A stretch of DNA of 64,000 bases, from NCBI GenBank assembly GCA_002021875.1, contig CP018627.1, positions 5,580,001 through 5,644,000 of the forward strand, written 5' to 3'. The number at the start of each line of letters is the position of its first letter. The stretch's first letter is position 1. Below are positions 1 to 7,928 of the stretch, in pieces. The stretch comes from Streptomyces hygroscopicus. GTDB taxonomy: Bacteria > Actinomycetota > Actinomycetes > Streptomycetales > Streptomycetaceae. Position numbers and translations under genes: made by a program. The notes beneath the pieces were generated by a model. The model did not search any database, was not told the DNA's origin, and saw only the letters and a list, made by a program, of their open reading frames with translations.

Positions 1-251
1 AGCACCTCGGTGGTGAAGACGGCGATCTGGGCGAGATCGGTGCGGCGCAGCGTCTCGTCGTCGGCCTTCAGCAGGAGTTCCTCGACGTCGATACCGGTGT
101 ACTCCGATACCTCGGCCACCAGCGCCCAGGAGGCGGTGTCCCGCCACGCCTGGCCCATGCCCGCCTTCTGGGCGCCCTGCCCGGGGAAGACCAGCGCCGT
201 ACGGGGCGCCTCTCCGTCGGGAGCGCCGCCCGTCATCTCTCGGTCCGTCAT
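1..251 (-). CDS. Malonyl-CoA:ACP transacylase-like protein, N-terminal part
   Basis: Only the first 83 codons are inside the window; the gene runs off the left edge. The translation carries the hallmark start of the FabD/MAT fold, LVFPGQGAQ, near residue 19, followed by KAGMG. FabD-type enzymes move malonyl units from CoA to the ACP phosphopantetheine. The catalytic GHSLG motif would lie beyond the edge and cannot be checked. ATG at 251 was chosen; a second in-frame ATG five codons on is possible. It follows the ketosynthase-like gene by 38 nt on the same strand and is probably the next gene of the polyketide operon, supplying extender units to its ACP. Confidence 0.8.
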   Translation of the reverse strand, partial: MTDREMTGGAPDGEAPRTALVFPGQGAQKAGMGQAWRDTASWALVAEVSEYTGIDVEELLLKADDETLRRTDLAQIAVFTTEV

Positions 252-289
252 CTCAACCAGCTCCTTCAGCTCAGGGGGCGACCGGCCCG

Positions 290-1408
290 TCACCGGATCC
301 GCAGCAGGGCCGCGCCGACCACGCCGTCCCGGTCCACGGTGGTGACCAGGGCGGTATCGCCCGAGGCGATCTCCTTGCGCTCGGCGAGCGCCAGGACGGC
401 GGCGATCTGGAAGGCCGCCGCCGCGGCGCAGGTGTCCCCGACGGTGTCGGCGGCCGTGATCCGCGGCGGCTCCGCACCCCCGAGGGCATCAGCGAGGGCG
501 GCGCGCTCGGCCTCCCCCTCGGCGCCGGGGGCGCCGGAGTCGGCGACGGCGCTCAGCTCGCCGGGGGTCACGCCGGTGCGGTCCAGCAGCCGGCCGATCG
601 CCTCGGCGAGCACCGTACGGGCCTGCTTCGCGTCCGCCGCGCAGCCGAACTCCAGGCCCAGGACCTCGGCGAGCCCCTTACGGCCGTGTTCGCGCGCCGA
701 GGCGTCGGGCTCCAGCAGCCACACGGCCGCGCCCTCCCCGAGGACGGCGGCGCTGTCCTCGTCGGCCCGGGCGTGCCACTCCAGCCAGGCGCGGGCGGAG
801 GAGAACTCCTCGACCGCCCCGCACAGCACGGCCTGGGCCCGTCCGGCGCGCTGCAGCCGCAGCGCGTACCGGAGGGCGAGCAGTCCGGTGGCGCGGCCGC
901 CCGCGATGGTGGTGTTGGGGCCCCTGAGCCCGTGCCAGATGGCGGACTGACCGGCCGCGCAGTTCATCACGGTGTTGGGGAACCGGGCCGGGTCCACGTA
1001 GAAGGGCTTCTTACCCACCAGCGAGTCCCGGGTGAAGTCCATGATGCTCTGGGCGGAGCCGGTGCTGGTGCCGAGCGCCAGGCCGGTCTCCTCGCCCACC
1101 CCCGGCAGCCGCTCGGCCTCCTCGTGTTCCCGCTCCCCGGTCAGCAGATGGCGGATCGCGGTGACGGCCAGTCCGGTGGCCCGGTCCATGGAGCGGGTGC
1201 CCTTACGGCCGAGGATCTGCCGGATGTGGAAGTCGGGCACGAGGCTCGCCTCGCGGAACGGCACCGACCACTCCTCGGGGTCCAGCGGACGGCCGGCCGC
1301 ACGGCCGGACCGCAGGGCCGCGGTGAAGTCGGCCCCGCGCAGTCCCAGGGGCGATACGGCGGTCCAGGCCGAGATGACCGGGGCTGCCCCGCCGGGGGCG
1401 TTGACCAT
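290..1408 (-). CDS. Ketosynthase-like protein without catalytic Cys (CLF type, no. 1)
   Basis: A 372-residue thiolase-fold protein of the beta-ketoacyl synthase family. The segment GLRGPNTTIAGGRATG aligns with the nucleophile elbow of FabF, and the catalytic Cys is replaced by Arg. No HGTGT or GHT/GHS motif for the two active-site histidines is visible. Such proteins usually act as chain-length factors, pairing with an active KS. It is not next to a KS gene but lies between the DsrE-like trio and the MAT gene; the active KS at 9067-10308 has no adjacent partner and may be its mate (inference). Start ATG 1408 gives MVNAPGG; the open frame continues upstream only as an overlap with the DsrE genes. 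Confidence 0.8.
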   Translation of the reverse strand: MVNAPGGAAPVISAWTAVSPLGLRGADFTAALRSGRAAGRPLDPEEWSVPFREASLVPDFHIRQILGRKGTRSMDRATGLAVTAIRHLLTGEREHEEAERLPGVGEETGLALGTSTGSAQSIMDFTRDSLVGKKPFYVDPARFPNTVMNCAAGQSAIWHGLRGPNTTIAGGRATGLLALRYALRLQRAGRAQAVLCGAVEEFSSARAWLEWHARADEDSAAVLGEGAAVWLLEPDASAREHGRKGLAEVLGLEFGCAADAKQARTVLAEAIGRLLDRTGVTPGELSAVADSGAPGAEGEAERAALADALGGAEPPRITAADTVGDTCAAAAAFQIAAVLALAERKEIASGDTALVTTVDRDGVVGAALLRIR

Positions 1409-1458
1409 GGGTTCGGGTACTCCTTCGGTAGAGGCCCGGGGGCCGTGGGAGGGGCGGG

Positions 1459-1854
1459 TCACAGGAACCACACCTGTTCGTAGGAGGGCCAGCGCGCCGC
1501 GAGGTCGTCGCCCTCGATGACGCGTACGCCGGGCAGCAGCCGCTCGGCGGCGGTACGGCCGAGCGCGGCCAGGCCGTCCTCCTCGACCAGCACGGTCACC
1601 CCGGCGGCCAGCAGCTTCGCCACGGAGGCCGGTGGATGGGGCAGGGTGTCCAGGGTGTGGTTGCCCAGGCGCAGCGAGGGCCGCGGGCCCGTGTCGAGGG
1701 CGTAGCCGACGGCGGGGCCGCGCAGCGCCACATCGCAGCCGCCGCTCTGCCGGTGCAGATCGGGCACGCAGTACAGCACGTCGGCGTACTGGGTCTCGAT
1801 CGAGCCCCGGTACGCCTTCTCCACGATCACCAGCCAGCGCGCCTGGTCGCCCAT
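1459..1854 (-). CDS. DsrE-family small protein (trio member 3)
   Basis: 131 residues. The stretch ASVAKLLAAGVTVLVEEDGL near residues 76-95 resembles the helix-strand unit of DsrE/DsrF/DsrH (TusBCD) proteins. Cysteines occur in DVLYCVPD and SGGCD in the first 45 residues. The start lies only 3 nt past the stop of the preceding DsrE-like gene, so the three are surely co-translated. In known systems DsrE-fold proteins form hexamers that carry sulfur as a cysteine persulfide. Whether this one carries sulfur is unknown; it is the most divergent of the three. Confidence 0.6.
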   Translation of the reverse strand: MGDQARWLVIVEKAYRGSIETQYADVLYCVPDLHRQSGGCDVALRGPAVGYALDTGPRPSLRLGNHTLDTLPHPPASVAKLLAAGVTVLVEEDGLAALGRTAAERLLPGVRVIEGDDLAARWPSYEQVWFL

Positions 1855-1857
1855 GGC

Positions 1858-2265
1858 TCAGCACACCCCCATGAGCAGGCTCTTGTCCGCCGCGTTCACA
1901 TGCTCGGCGAAGACGAAGGGGGCCCGCGTGCGCACCTGCGGAATCTGGTCGGCGGCGCCCCGCTCCTCGGCGCAGTAGCGGCACACGTACCAGTACAGCC
2001 GGTCGGGGTGATCCTCGATCAGCTCGCGGACGACGCGGGCGGTGGACGGATGCTCGCGCCCCAGGTCGGTGTAGTCGCGCGGTTTGTTCTCGCCGAGGGC
2101 CGCGCCGGTCAGCCGGGTGGCGTCGCCGCAAGTCCAGATCTGCACCCGGGCGCCCCGGGCGAGCAGCGCGGACGCCAGCCGCAGCGCCGAGGTGACCAGG
2201 TCGGTCTGGTGGGGCGCGCCGAAGAGATTGAGCAGCACATCGGTACGGGGGACGGGCCTGGGCAT
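1858..2265 (-). CDS. DsrE-family protein with CxxC-type motif (trio member 2)
   Basis: 135 residues when started at ATG 2265, whose first base overlaps the stop of the upstream gene (TGATG). The N-terminal strand-helix, with ALLARGARVQIWTCGDAT, and the central YVCRYCAEERG match DsrE-family architecture; a conserved cysteine near a following RG is typical of the persulfide-carrying DsrE/TusD subunits. Of the three tandem proteins this one has the clearest candidate catalytic cysteines. A longer reading frame upstream exists but only overlaps its neighbour. Likely role: sulfur relay or a DsrEFH-like complex specific to this pathway (inference). Confidence 0.7.
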   Translation of the reverse strand: MPRPVPRTDVLLNLFGAPHQTDLVTSALRLASALLARGARVQIWTCGDATRLTGAALGENKPRDYTDLGREHPSTARVVRELIEDHPDRLYWYVCRYCAEERGAADQIPQVRTRAPFVFAEHVNAADKSLLMGVC

Positions 2266-2591
2266 CAGTGCCACACCGCCCTGACCCGCGGTTCCAGCAG
2301 CTTGGCGGCCACGTCGTCCATCTCCACCAGCCGCGCCCGGGGCGTCAGATCGGCGGCGGGCAGGGCGCGCTGGGCGGCGGAGAAGGAGTCCACCCACAGC
2401 TCGCCGCCGTCGCCGAGGAACGTCTCGATGCCCGGTGCGGTGCCGGGGACGGCGGCGGTCACGCCGTTCTCGACGAGGAACAGCACCACCTGGTGGCCGT
2501 CCCTGACCAGCCGCGCGGCGTCGCCGAGGAACCGCTCGCAGGCGGGTCCGGTCTGCGGCCCGCCCGTCTCGATCAGCAGATGGGCCGTCAT
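2265..2591 (-). CDS. DsrE-family small protein (trio member 1)
   Basis: 108 residues. DGHQVVLFLVENGV at about 31-44 is the typical second strand and glycine turn of DsrE-family proteins, followed by a long insert and an acidic helix. Its only cysteine is near the N-terminus (GPACERF), so it lacks the canonical active cysteine and may be a structural subunit, like TusB or TusC. ATG 2591 overlaps the reductase stop by ATGA, and its own stop overlaps the next start. First gene of a three-gene DsrE block inside a polyketide operon. Confidence 0.7.
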   Translation of the reverse strand: MTAHLLIETGGPQTGPACERFLGDAARLVRDGHQVVLFLVENGVTAAVPGTAPGIETFLGDGGELWVDSFSAAQRALPAADLTPRARLVEMDDVAAKLLEPRVRAVWH

Positions 2592-3379
2592 GTCAACAGC
2601 TCACCGCCGTCCACGCCGATCACATTGCCGGTGATCCAGGAGGAGTCGGTGCGCGAGAGCAGCGAGACGGCTTCGGCGACGTCCTCGGGACGGGTCAGCC
2701 GCCGGTGCGGATTGAGGTCCCGCGCGTGGACGGCGAGCCGGTCGCTGCCGGGGATGCGCTCCATGGACGGGGTCGGGGTCACCCCGGCGCGCAACGCGTT
2801 GACGGCGATGCCGGAGGGGGCGAGCTCCAGGGCGAGCTGGCGTACGTGGGACTCCAGGGCGGCCTTGGCCGCGGAGACGGCGCCGTAGTGCGGCATCACC
2901 CGGGTGCCCCCGGCGCTGGTCATCGCGTACACCTTGGCGCCCTCGCGCAGCAGCCCCGCGGTGAACAGGTCCTGGGTCCAGTAGACGAGGGAGTGCGCCA
3001 TCACGTCGAGCGTCATGTTCATCTGGCGGGCGGTCAGGCTGTCCTCGCCCTCCGCGCCGACGTACGGCAGCAGGGTGCCGAAGGCCAGGGAGTGCACCAC
3101 GATCCGGATGCCCGTACCGCCGGTCAGCTCCTCGAACCGGGGCAGCAGTTCCTCGCGGGTGCGGGCGGAGGCGGCGTTGGCGTTGAAGAAATGGGCCTCG
3201 ACGCCGTGGCCGCGCATCTCCTCCCGGGCGACGGCGGCCTTCTCCTGGCCGTCGGTGGTGTCGAAGTGGACGCCCAGGATGTGGACGCCCTCGCGGGCCA
3301 GTTCATGGGCGATGGCCAGGCCCATACCGCTGGAGGCGCCCAGGACCAGGCACCAGGAACCTTCGAGTCGGGTGATCAT
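2588..3379 (-). CDS. FabL-like short-chain reductase (enoyl or ketoacyl reductase)
   Basis: 263 residues, SDR fold. N-terminal NAD(P) motif LGASSGMG at about residue 13. The catalytic pair is HYGAVSAAKAALE, i.e. Tyr-x6-Lys, the spacing of FabI/FabL enoyl-ACP reductases rather than the Tyr-x3-Lys of classical ketoreductases. The C-terminal TGNVIGVDGGELL is the usual SDR ending. It is the only reductase seen in the operon, so it may reduce enoyl or ketoacyl groups on the ACP; a dedicated ketoreductase may lie beyond the left edge. ATG 3379 has GGAGGG upstream. It follows a chain-length-factor-like gene by 25 nt and overlaps the first DsrE gene. Confidence 0.8.
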   Translation of the reverse strand: MITRLEGSWCLVLGASSGMGLAIAHELAREGVHILGVHFDTTDGQEKAAVAREEMRGHGVEAHFFNANAASARTREELLPRFEELTGGTGIRIVVHSLAFGTLLPYVGAEGEDSLTARQMNMTLDVMAHSLVYWTQDLFTAGLLREGAKVYAMTSAGGTRVMPHYGAVSAAKAALESHVRQLALELAPSGIAVNALRAGVTPTPSMERIPGSDRLAVHARDLNPHRRLTRPEDVAEAVSLLSRTDSSWITGNVIGVDGGELLT

Positions 3380-3404
3380 CGGCCGCTCGCCCTCCGTCGT
3401 CCGC

Positions 3405-4508
3405 TCATCGGCTGCTCGCTTCCGCGCTGCTCGCTTCCGCACCGGCGGCCCCGCCCGGGGTGACCAGACAGACCGCGGCGTTCCCCTCGGCCGCCGCGGT
3501 GACGACGGCGTGGACATGCCCGGCCGGTGCGCCGAGGGCGGCGGCCACGCGCGCCACCGGCTCCAGGGCGCCCGCTCCCGCCGGGACCCGCTCGGGCTTC
3601 CCGGCCGGTGTCCGCCCGCCCGGCGCCTGCTCGTCCAGCACCTTCTCCTCCAGCGCCGCCGCCACGGCCTCGCCGACCGGGGAGCCGTCCAGGACGGCGG
3701 TGACGGCCAGCGGTTGGTCCGGCCGGTGGCCGAGGGCGTCCAGCGCGTCCCGCAGCAGCGCCGCGGCCAGCTCGGCCCCCTCGGCCGAGGCGGCCACCCG
3801 CGGCGGCAGGAAGAACGAGCGGACGCCCACCCGGCCCAGCGCCGCCGCCCCCCGGCTCCGGGCGGCCGTCTCGGGCTCCAGCACCAGCGCGACGGCTCCG
3901 GCCTCCGAGGTCTCCGCCCCCGGTTCGCCCTCGGGCAGCGCCTCCTCGGTGGCCCCGGCCAGCAGCCACCGGGCCCGGCCGGTGGCGAGGGCGCGGCGGC
4001 CGTTCTGGAGCGCCTCGAGGCCCGCGACCCGGGGGCTGGTGAAGGTGAGATTGAAGCCCTTGAGGTCGTGTTCGGTGGCCAGCCGGCTGCCGAAGAGGTT
4101 GATGGAGAAGTAGGGCGCGGTGACCGGGGACAGATCCCCGGCCCCGGTGGCGGTGACCGTACGGTCCATCGTGTGGTGCAGGGCGACGGCCGCGCTGTTG
4201 GTGCCCACCGCGGCGCCCCGCTCCTCGGGCCCGACCGCCTCCAGGGCGTCCGGGCCCGCCTGTGCCAGCGCGCACTTGGCCGCGGCGAGGAAGTACTGGG
4301 AAGCGGCGGGCAGGTACTTGTAGCCGTGCCGGCCGAGCGCCGTACGGAAGTCGAAGCCGTCCGCGCCCACGGTGCCGATGCCCGTCACCACCAGGCCGAC
4401 GGCCGGTTCGCTGCGCGCCGCCTCCTCGTTCGCTTCTCCGCCCACGCGGCGCGGAGGCGCGGCTTTCGTCGCCATCCGCGGCCCGGCGGCCGCACGTGCG
4501 TCGCTCAC
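3405..4508 (-). CDS. Ketosynthase-like protein without catalytic Cys (CLF type, no. 2)
   Basis: 367 residues from a GTG at 4508 that overlaps the KS stop (GTGA); ATG 4475 is an alternative. The family resemblance is clear in LVVTGIGTVGADGFDF near the N-terminus and in the elbow region GFNLTFTSPRVAGLEAL, where the Cys position is Arg. No HGTGT or GH(T/S) motifs remain. Translational coupling to the active KS at 4505-5764 makes this pair the clearest KS-CLF heterodimer in the cluster. Such CLF subunits shape the cavity that limits chain length. The middle is rich in Ala and Gly. Confidence 0.8.
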   Translation of the reverse strand: MSDARAAAGPRMATKAAPPRRVGGEANEEAARSEPAVGLVVTGIGTVGADGFDFRTALGRHGYKYLPAASQYFLAAAKCALAQAGPDALEAVGPEERGAAVGTNSAAVALHHTMDRTVTATGAGDLSPVTAPYFSINLFGSRLATEHDLKGFNLTFTSPRVAGLEALQNGRRALATGRARWLLAGATEEALPEGEPGAETSEAGAVALVLEPETAARSRGAAALGRVGVRSFFLPPRVAASAEGAELAAALLRDALDALGHRPDQPLAVTAVLDGSPVGEAVAAALEEKVLDEQAPGGRTPAGKPERVPAGAGALEPVARVAAALGAPAGHVHAVVTAAAEGNAAVCLVTPGGAAGAEASSAEASSR

Positions 4509-5764
4509 GCGGCGGCCTCCCCGAAGACGAGCGAGATGTTGTTGCCCCCGAAGGCGTAGGCGTTGACCAGCCCGTAGGCCCCGGTCATGGACGCGGAGCC
4601 GTACGCCAGCGGCACCGAGCACTCCGGGTCCGGCGTGCCGACCGGCACATTGGGCGGCAGCGTCTTGTGGTGCAGCACCAGACTGGCGGCCAGCGCGGCG
4701 AACGCGCCCGCCGCGCCGCCGGTGTGCCCGATGAGCGCCTTGACGCTGTAGAGCGGGGTCCGGGGGGTCAGCTCGTCCAGCACCCGGCTCTCCACCACGT
4801 CGTTGAGCGCGGTGCCGGTGCCGTGCGGGATCACGAACCCCAGCCCGCCGGAGCCCGACTCGGACCCGGACCCGGCTCCTGCCCCGGCCCCCGCCTCCCG
4901 CAGCGCCACGCGCATCGCGCGCTCGATCTGCTCGCCGGAGGGCTCGGGGGCGGTCGCGTGGTAGGCGTCGCAGCTCCAACCGGCGCCCGCCAGACGGCCG
5001 TAGACGGTGCGCGCGCCGCGCGCGCGGGCGTGCGAGGCGGACTCCAGGACGAGCACGGCGGCACCCTCGCCGAAGACGGTGCCGCGCCGCTCGGCGGCGA
5101 ACGGGCGGCAGCGCTCGGGGTCGATGGCGCCCAGCCGGTTGAAGCAGGCGAGGGCGACCCGGGAGTACGCCTCGGCGCCGCCCGCGATGACCACGTCGGC
5201 CTCGCCGGAGCGGATCAGATCGGCGGCCATCGAGAGCGCGTAGCCGCTGGCCGCACACGCGTTGCTGACGCAGGTGTTGACGCCCTGCGCGCCGAACCAC
5301 CCGCCGACCACCGAGGCCAGCGGAAAGGCGGGCGCCCAGCGGCCGGACGCGGGGGCCTCGCCGGTCCACCAGCCCTCGTGCAGATCCGTGTCGCCCATAC
5401 CGGTGCTGAGGGCGACGGCCACCCGGCGCGGATCGGGCCCGGTGCCCGTGGTGCCCGTGGCATCCGGCCCCGACGGCCCTTCCGGCCCCGGCAGCGCGGC
5501 CAGCCCCGCGTCCGCGACCGCCTCGCGCGCCGCCGCGAGCGCGAACTGGGAACCGCGCCCCAGCGGCAGCCCGTCCCGCTCCTCAGGACCGTCCGGAAGG
5601 TCGGCCTCCGGCACCAGGTACATCAGCGGATGGTCCATATGCGCGAGCGGATCGGGGACCCGCACCGGCGCGGTGTCCGCCGCGTGCATCCCCCGCCAGA
5701 AGGCGTCGACGCCCGCGCCCAGCGGGGACAGCGCGCCGAGGCCGGTCACCAGTACGTCGTCCAT
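4505..5764 (-). CDS. Beta-ketoacyl synthase (active KS, no. 3)
   Basis: 419 residues. All three catalytic residues are visible: Cys170 in CVSNACAAS, His in IPHGTGT, and His in KALIGHTGGAAG; the glycine-rich C-terminus AFGGNNISLVFG is also standard. It performs decarboxylative Claisen condensation on ACP-bound chains. Start ATG 5764 overlaps the stop of the double-hotdog gene (TGATG). A low-complexity Gly/Ala/Ser insert precedes the HGTGT motif. It pairs with the CLF-like product encoded just downstream. Confidence 0.9.
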   Translation of the reverse strand: MDDVLVTGLGALSPLGAGVDAFWRGMHAADTAPVRVPDPLAHMDHPLMYLVPEADLPDGPEERDGLPLGRGSQFALAAAREAVADAGLAALPGPEGPSGPDATGTTGTGPDPRRVAVALSTGMGDTDLHEGWWTGEAPASGRWAPAFPLASVVGGWFGAQGVNTCVSNACAASGYALSMAADLIRSGEADVVIAGGAEAYSRVALACFNRLGAIDPERCRPFAAERRGTVFGEGAAVLVLESASHARARGARTVYGRLAGAGWSCDAYHATAPEPSGEQIERAMRVALREAGAGAGAGSGSESGSGGLGFVIPHGTGTALNDVVESRVLDELTPRTPLYSVKALIGHTGGAAGAFAALAASLVLHHKTLPPNVPVGTPDPECSVPLAYGSASMTGAYGLVNAYAFGGNNISLVFGEAAA

Positions 5765-6756
5765 CAGGTGCCGCTCTGCTCTCCGGCCAGCGCGTCCAGC
5801 ACCCGCCGGTCGAAGGGGACCAGCCGCCAGTCACTGCGGTTCTCGATCACCGCGTAGCCGTGGGTGATCCGGCCGGTGGCGGTGAGGGTGAGCGCGCCGT
5901 CACGGACGACGAAGCAGTCCATCCGGGCGGTGTAGGTCAGGTCCTTGAAGATCTCCTCGACCGTGTAGACGGTGTAGAGGTCCTCCTCCATCACCGCCTC
6001 GTCGATGACGCGTACCGAGGACTGGGGGACGACCGGTATCCACCTGCGGTCGTCCAGCAGGGTCTTGATGGAGATGCCGCGGTCCAGGACGAAGCGGTCC
6101 TTGGCCTCCTCCATCAGCCGCAGATAGCCGGACATCTGCAGCCGCTCGGTGAAGTGGCAGTACGGATAGGGGATGTTCCACTTCCAGGCGTAGGCGTTGC
6201 GGCCCTCGGTCAGCGAGGCCAGGACGGCGTCCTCGTCGGCGTCCGGCAGCGACACCCGGATCCGCGCCAGCTCGCCGGTGGGCCCCTCGGCCCCCAGCCG
6301 GTCCACCACGAAGGGCGCGAATTCGGCGGGGGGTTCGGCGGGCTCCGGCAGATAGGCGTCGGCGCGCAGCGAGACCCGTACCTTGGCGGCGACGGCTTTG
6401 AGGACCGAGCCGTCGCGCTCCACGCGCAGGGTCACCCGGAAGCCGAGGGTGCGGTCGTCGTCGGCGGTGTCCGGCGTCACCTCGGCCTCGGCCACGTCGT
6501 CCATGTGGAAGGCGTGCAGGATTCGGGTCTCCAGGGCGACGATGTCCAGCCCGAGACCGTGCTCCTCGTACAGCCGGCGGGCGGGCGCCCCGGAGTCCGC
6601 GAAGTGCACCAGCACGGCTTCCTCGACGAGGTAGTTGACGTGTTTGAAGCCGATCCAGGTGCAGATGTTCGAGCCCTCGTAGCGCGGGCGCAGCCGGACG
6701 GTGGTGGCGTCCGTCAGCAGGGCTTTGGTCGACATCGGCGGGGCGGCGGCGGTCAT
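5764..6756 (-). CDS. Double-hotdog thioesterase/dehydratase-like protein
   Basis: 330 residues, apparently two hotdog halves, each opening with a similar strand pattern (GFKHVNYLVEEAVLVHF in the first half, HFTERLQMSGYLRLMEEAKD in the second). The second half resembles 4HBT-family acyl thioesterases, with a predicted helix after the Glu. Hotdog proteins either hydrolyse acyl thioesters or dehydrate beta-hydroxyacyl chains; no other dehydratase is visible in the cluster, so it could be the DH or isomerase as well as a chain-releasing TE. Start ATG 6756 overlaps the preceding gene's stop by ATGA; ATG 6735 is an alternative. Confidence 0.7.
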   Translation of the reverse strand: MTAAAPPMSTKALLTDATTVRLRPRYEGSNICTWIGFKHVNYLVEEAVLVHFADSGAPARRLYEEHGLGLDIVALETRILHAFHMDDVAEAEVTPDTADDDRTLGFRVTLRVERDGSVLKAVAAKVRVSLRADAYLPEPAEPPAEFAPFVVDRLGAEGPTGELARIRVSLPDADEDAVLASLTEGRNAYAWKWNIPYPYCHFTERLQMSGYLRLMEEAKDRFVLDRGISIKTLLDDRRWIPVVPQSSVRVIDEAVMEEDLYTVYTVEEIFKDLTYTARMDCFVVRDGALTLTATGRITHGYAVIENRSDWRLVPFDRRVLDALAGEQSGT

Positions 6757-7928
6757 CGGGAACACTCCATGGCAGAAAGGGGGGCACGTGGGGGGTGCGG
6801 GTGGCACCGGTCGGGCGTGGGGCGCAGCAGCAGTCCGGCCACGGCGTCCGCGGTGTCGTCACCGCTGGTGATCAGCGCCTGGCGGGACGCGGGCACGGGC
6901 ACTGGACCCGGCGCGGCCCCGGGACCGGCGCCGAAGGCGGTGCCACTCCCGGCTCCCGCGTCCGGCCCGGCCTCCGGCCCGGCGCCGGTCTCGGCATCCG
7001 TCCCGGCCTCGGCGCGGGCCAGCCAGCCGATGGCCGCCGCGCACTGCAGCACCCCGAGGGCCCCGGAGGCCCGGCCCACCGCGCTGGTGACGTCGTAGCG
7101 CGGCACTGACCGCGGAGGTACGGCGGCTGGCCCGTCGACCCCGGCGGGCCCCTCGGCGTAACGCTCGGGGGTGAACCAGACGCCGGGCGCGGCGCCGCCC
7201 GGCAGCAGGGCCTCCACACAGCCGCCGAGCCCGGCCCGCCGTTCATACGGGCCGAGGGCGGCGGTGGCTCGCGCCCCCCGGGCCTCGGCCCACCGGGCGC
7301 CCTCGACCACGAGGGCTGCCGCGCCGTCCAGCAGTTCATCGGCGGGCCGGCCGAGCAGATCCTCGACGACGGCGTTGTGCGTCTCCACGCCGATCACCAC
7401 CGCGCGCCGGACCCGGCCCGCCGCGACCAGTGTGGCGCCCCAGTGGACGGCGTCCAGGCCGGAGGTCGCCCCGTTGCAGAGCATCAGGTTGGGGCCGCGC
7501 AGACCGTGGCGGATGGCGACCCAGGAGGCGATCACATTGCTGGAGGCGTTCGGCAGGCTCATGGGGCTGAGGTCCACAGCCGACCGCTCGGCGATGGCGG
7601 CGGCGGTGAGGCAGGCGGTGTCGAGGTTGCCCAGGTTGGAGCTGGCGACCACGCCGACGGTGTCGCCCGGCACCGTCACCTCCTCGCCGTCGGAGGGGAT
7701 CAGGCGGGCGTTCCGCAGCGCGTCGAGCGCGGCACACAGCGCCAGCCGGGTGGCCCGGTCCTTGTAGCGGTGGCCGCGGCGGCCGATCCGGGCGGCGGTG
7801 TCGAACGGTTCGGCGGCGGGCCCGGTGACGGGGCAGGCGGTGCGGCGCAGCAGCGCGTCGGGGGTGTCGGCACCCGGGAGGGCCAGGCCGACGCCGGTGA
7901 CGACGACTTCGCCGGGGCCCTGCGTCAT
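6753..7928 (-). CDS. Ketosynthase-like protein without catalytic Cys (CLF type, no. 3)
   Basis: 391 residues. Family features: VVVTGVGLALPGAD at the N-terminus and HGLRGPNLMLCNGATSG, where the nucleophile position is Ala; the lone Cys lies three positions earlier. No HGTGT or GHT motif remains. A long Gly/Ala/Pro-rich low-complexity stretch lies near residues 310-345. Its start overlaps the stop of the active KS upstream (7925-9070), as expected for a KS-CLF pair, and its stop overlaps the hotdog gene. Probable chain-length or regulatory partner. Confidence 0.8.
   Translation of the reverse strand: MTQGPGEVVVTGVGLALPGADTPDALLRRTACPVTGPAAEPFDTAARIGRRGHRYKDRATRLALCAALDALRNARLIPSDGEEVTVPGDTVGVVASSNLGNLDTACLTAAAIAERSAVDLSPMSLPNASSNVIASWVAIRHGLRGPNLMLCNGATSGLDAVHWGATLVAAGRVRRAVVIGVETHNAVVEDLLGRPADELLDGAAALVVEGARWAEARGARATAALGPYERRAGLGGCVEALLPGGAAPGVWFTPERYAEGPAGVDGPAAVPPRSVPRYDVTSAVGRASGALGVLQCAAAIGWLARAEAGTDAETGAGPEAGPDAGAGSGTAFGAGPGAAPGPVPVPASRQALITSGDDTADAVAGLLLRPTPDRCHPHPPRAPLSAMECSR

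Noticed and set aside
1409..2131. Upstream extension of the reading frame that contains the CLF-like protein at 290-1408
   Set aside because: It overlaps two DsrE-like genes in another frame, is arginine-rich and has no family resemblance; the real start is ATG 1408.
7159..7161. TAA on the plus strand suggesting a TTA codon in the CLF-like gene
   Set aside because: It is out of frame with that gene.
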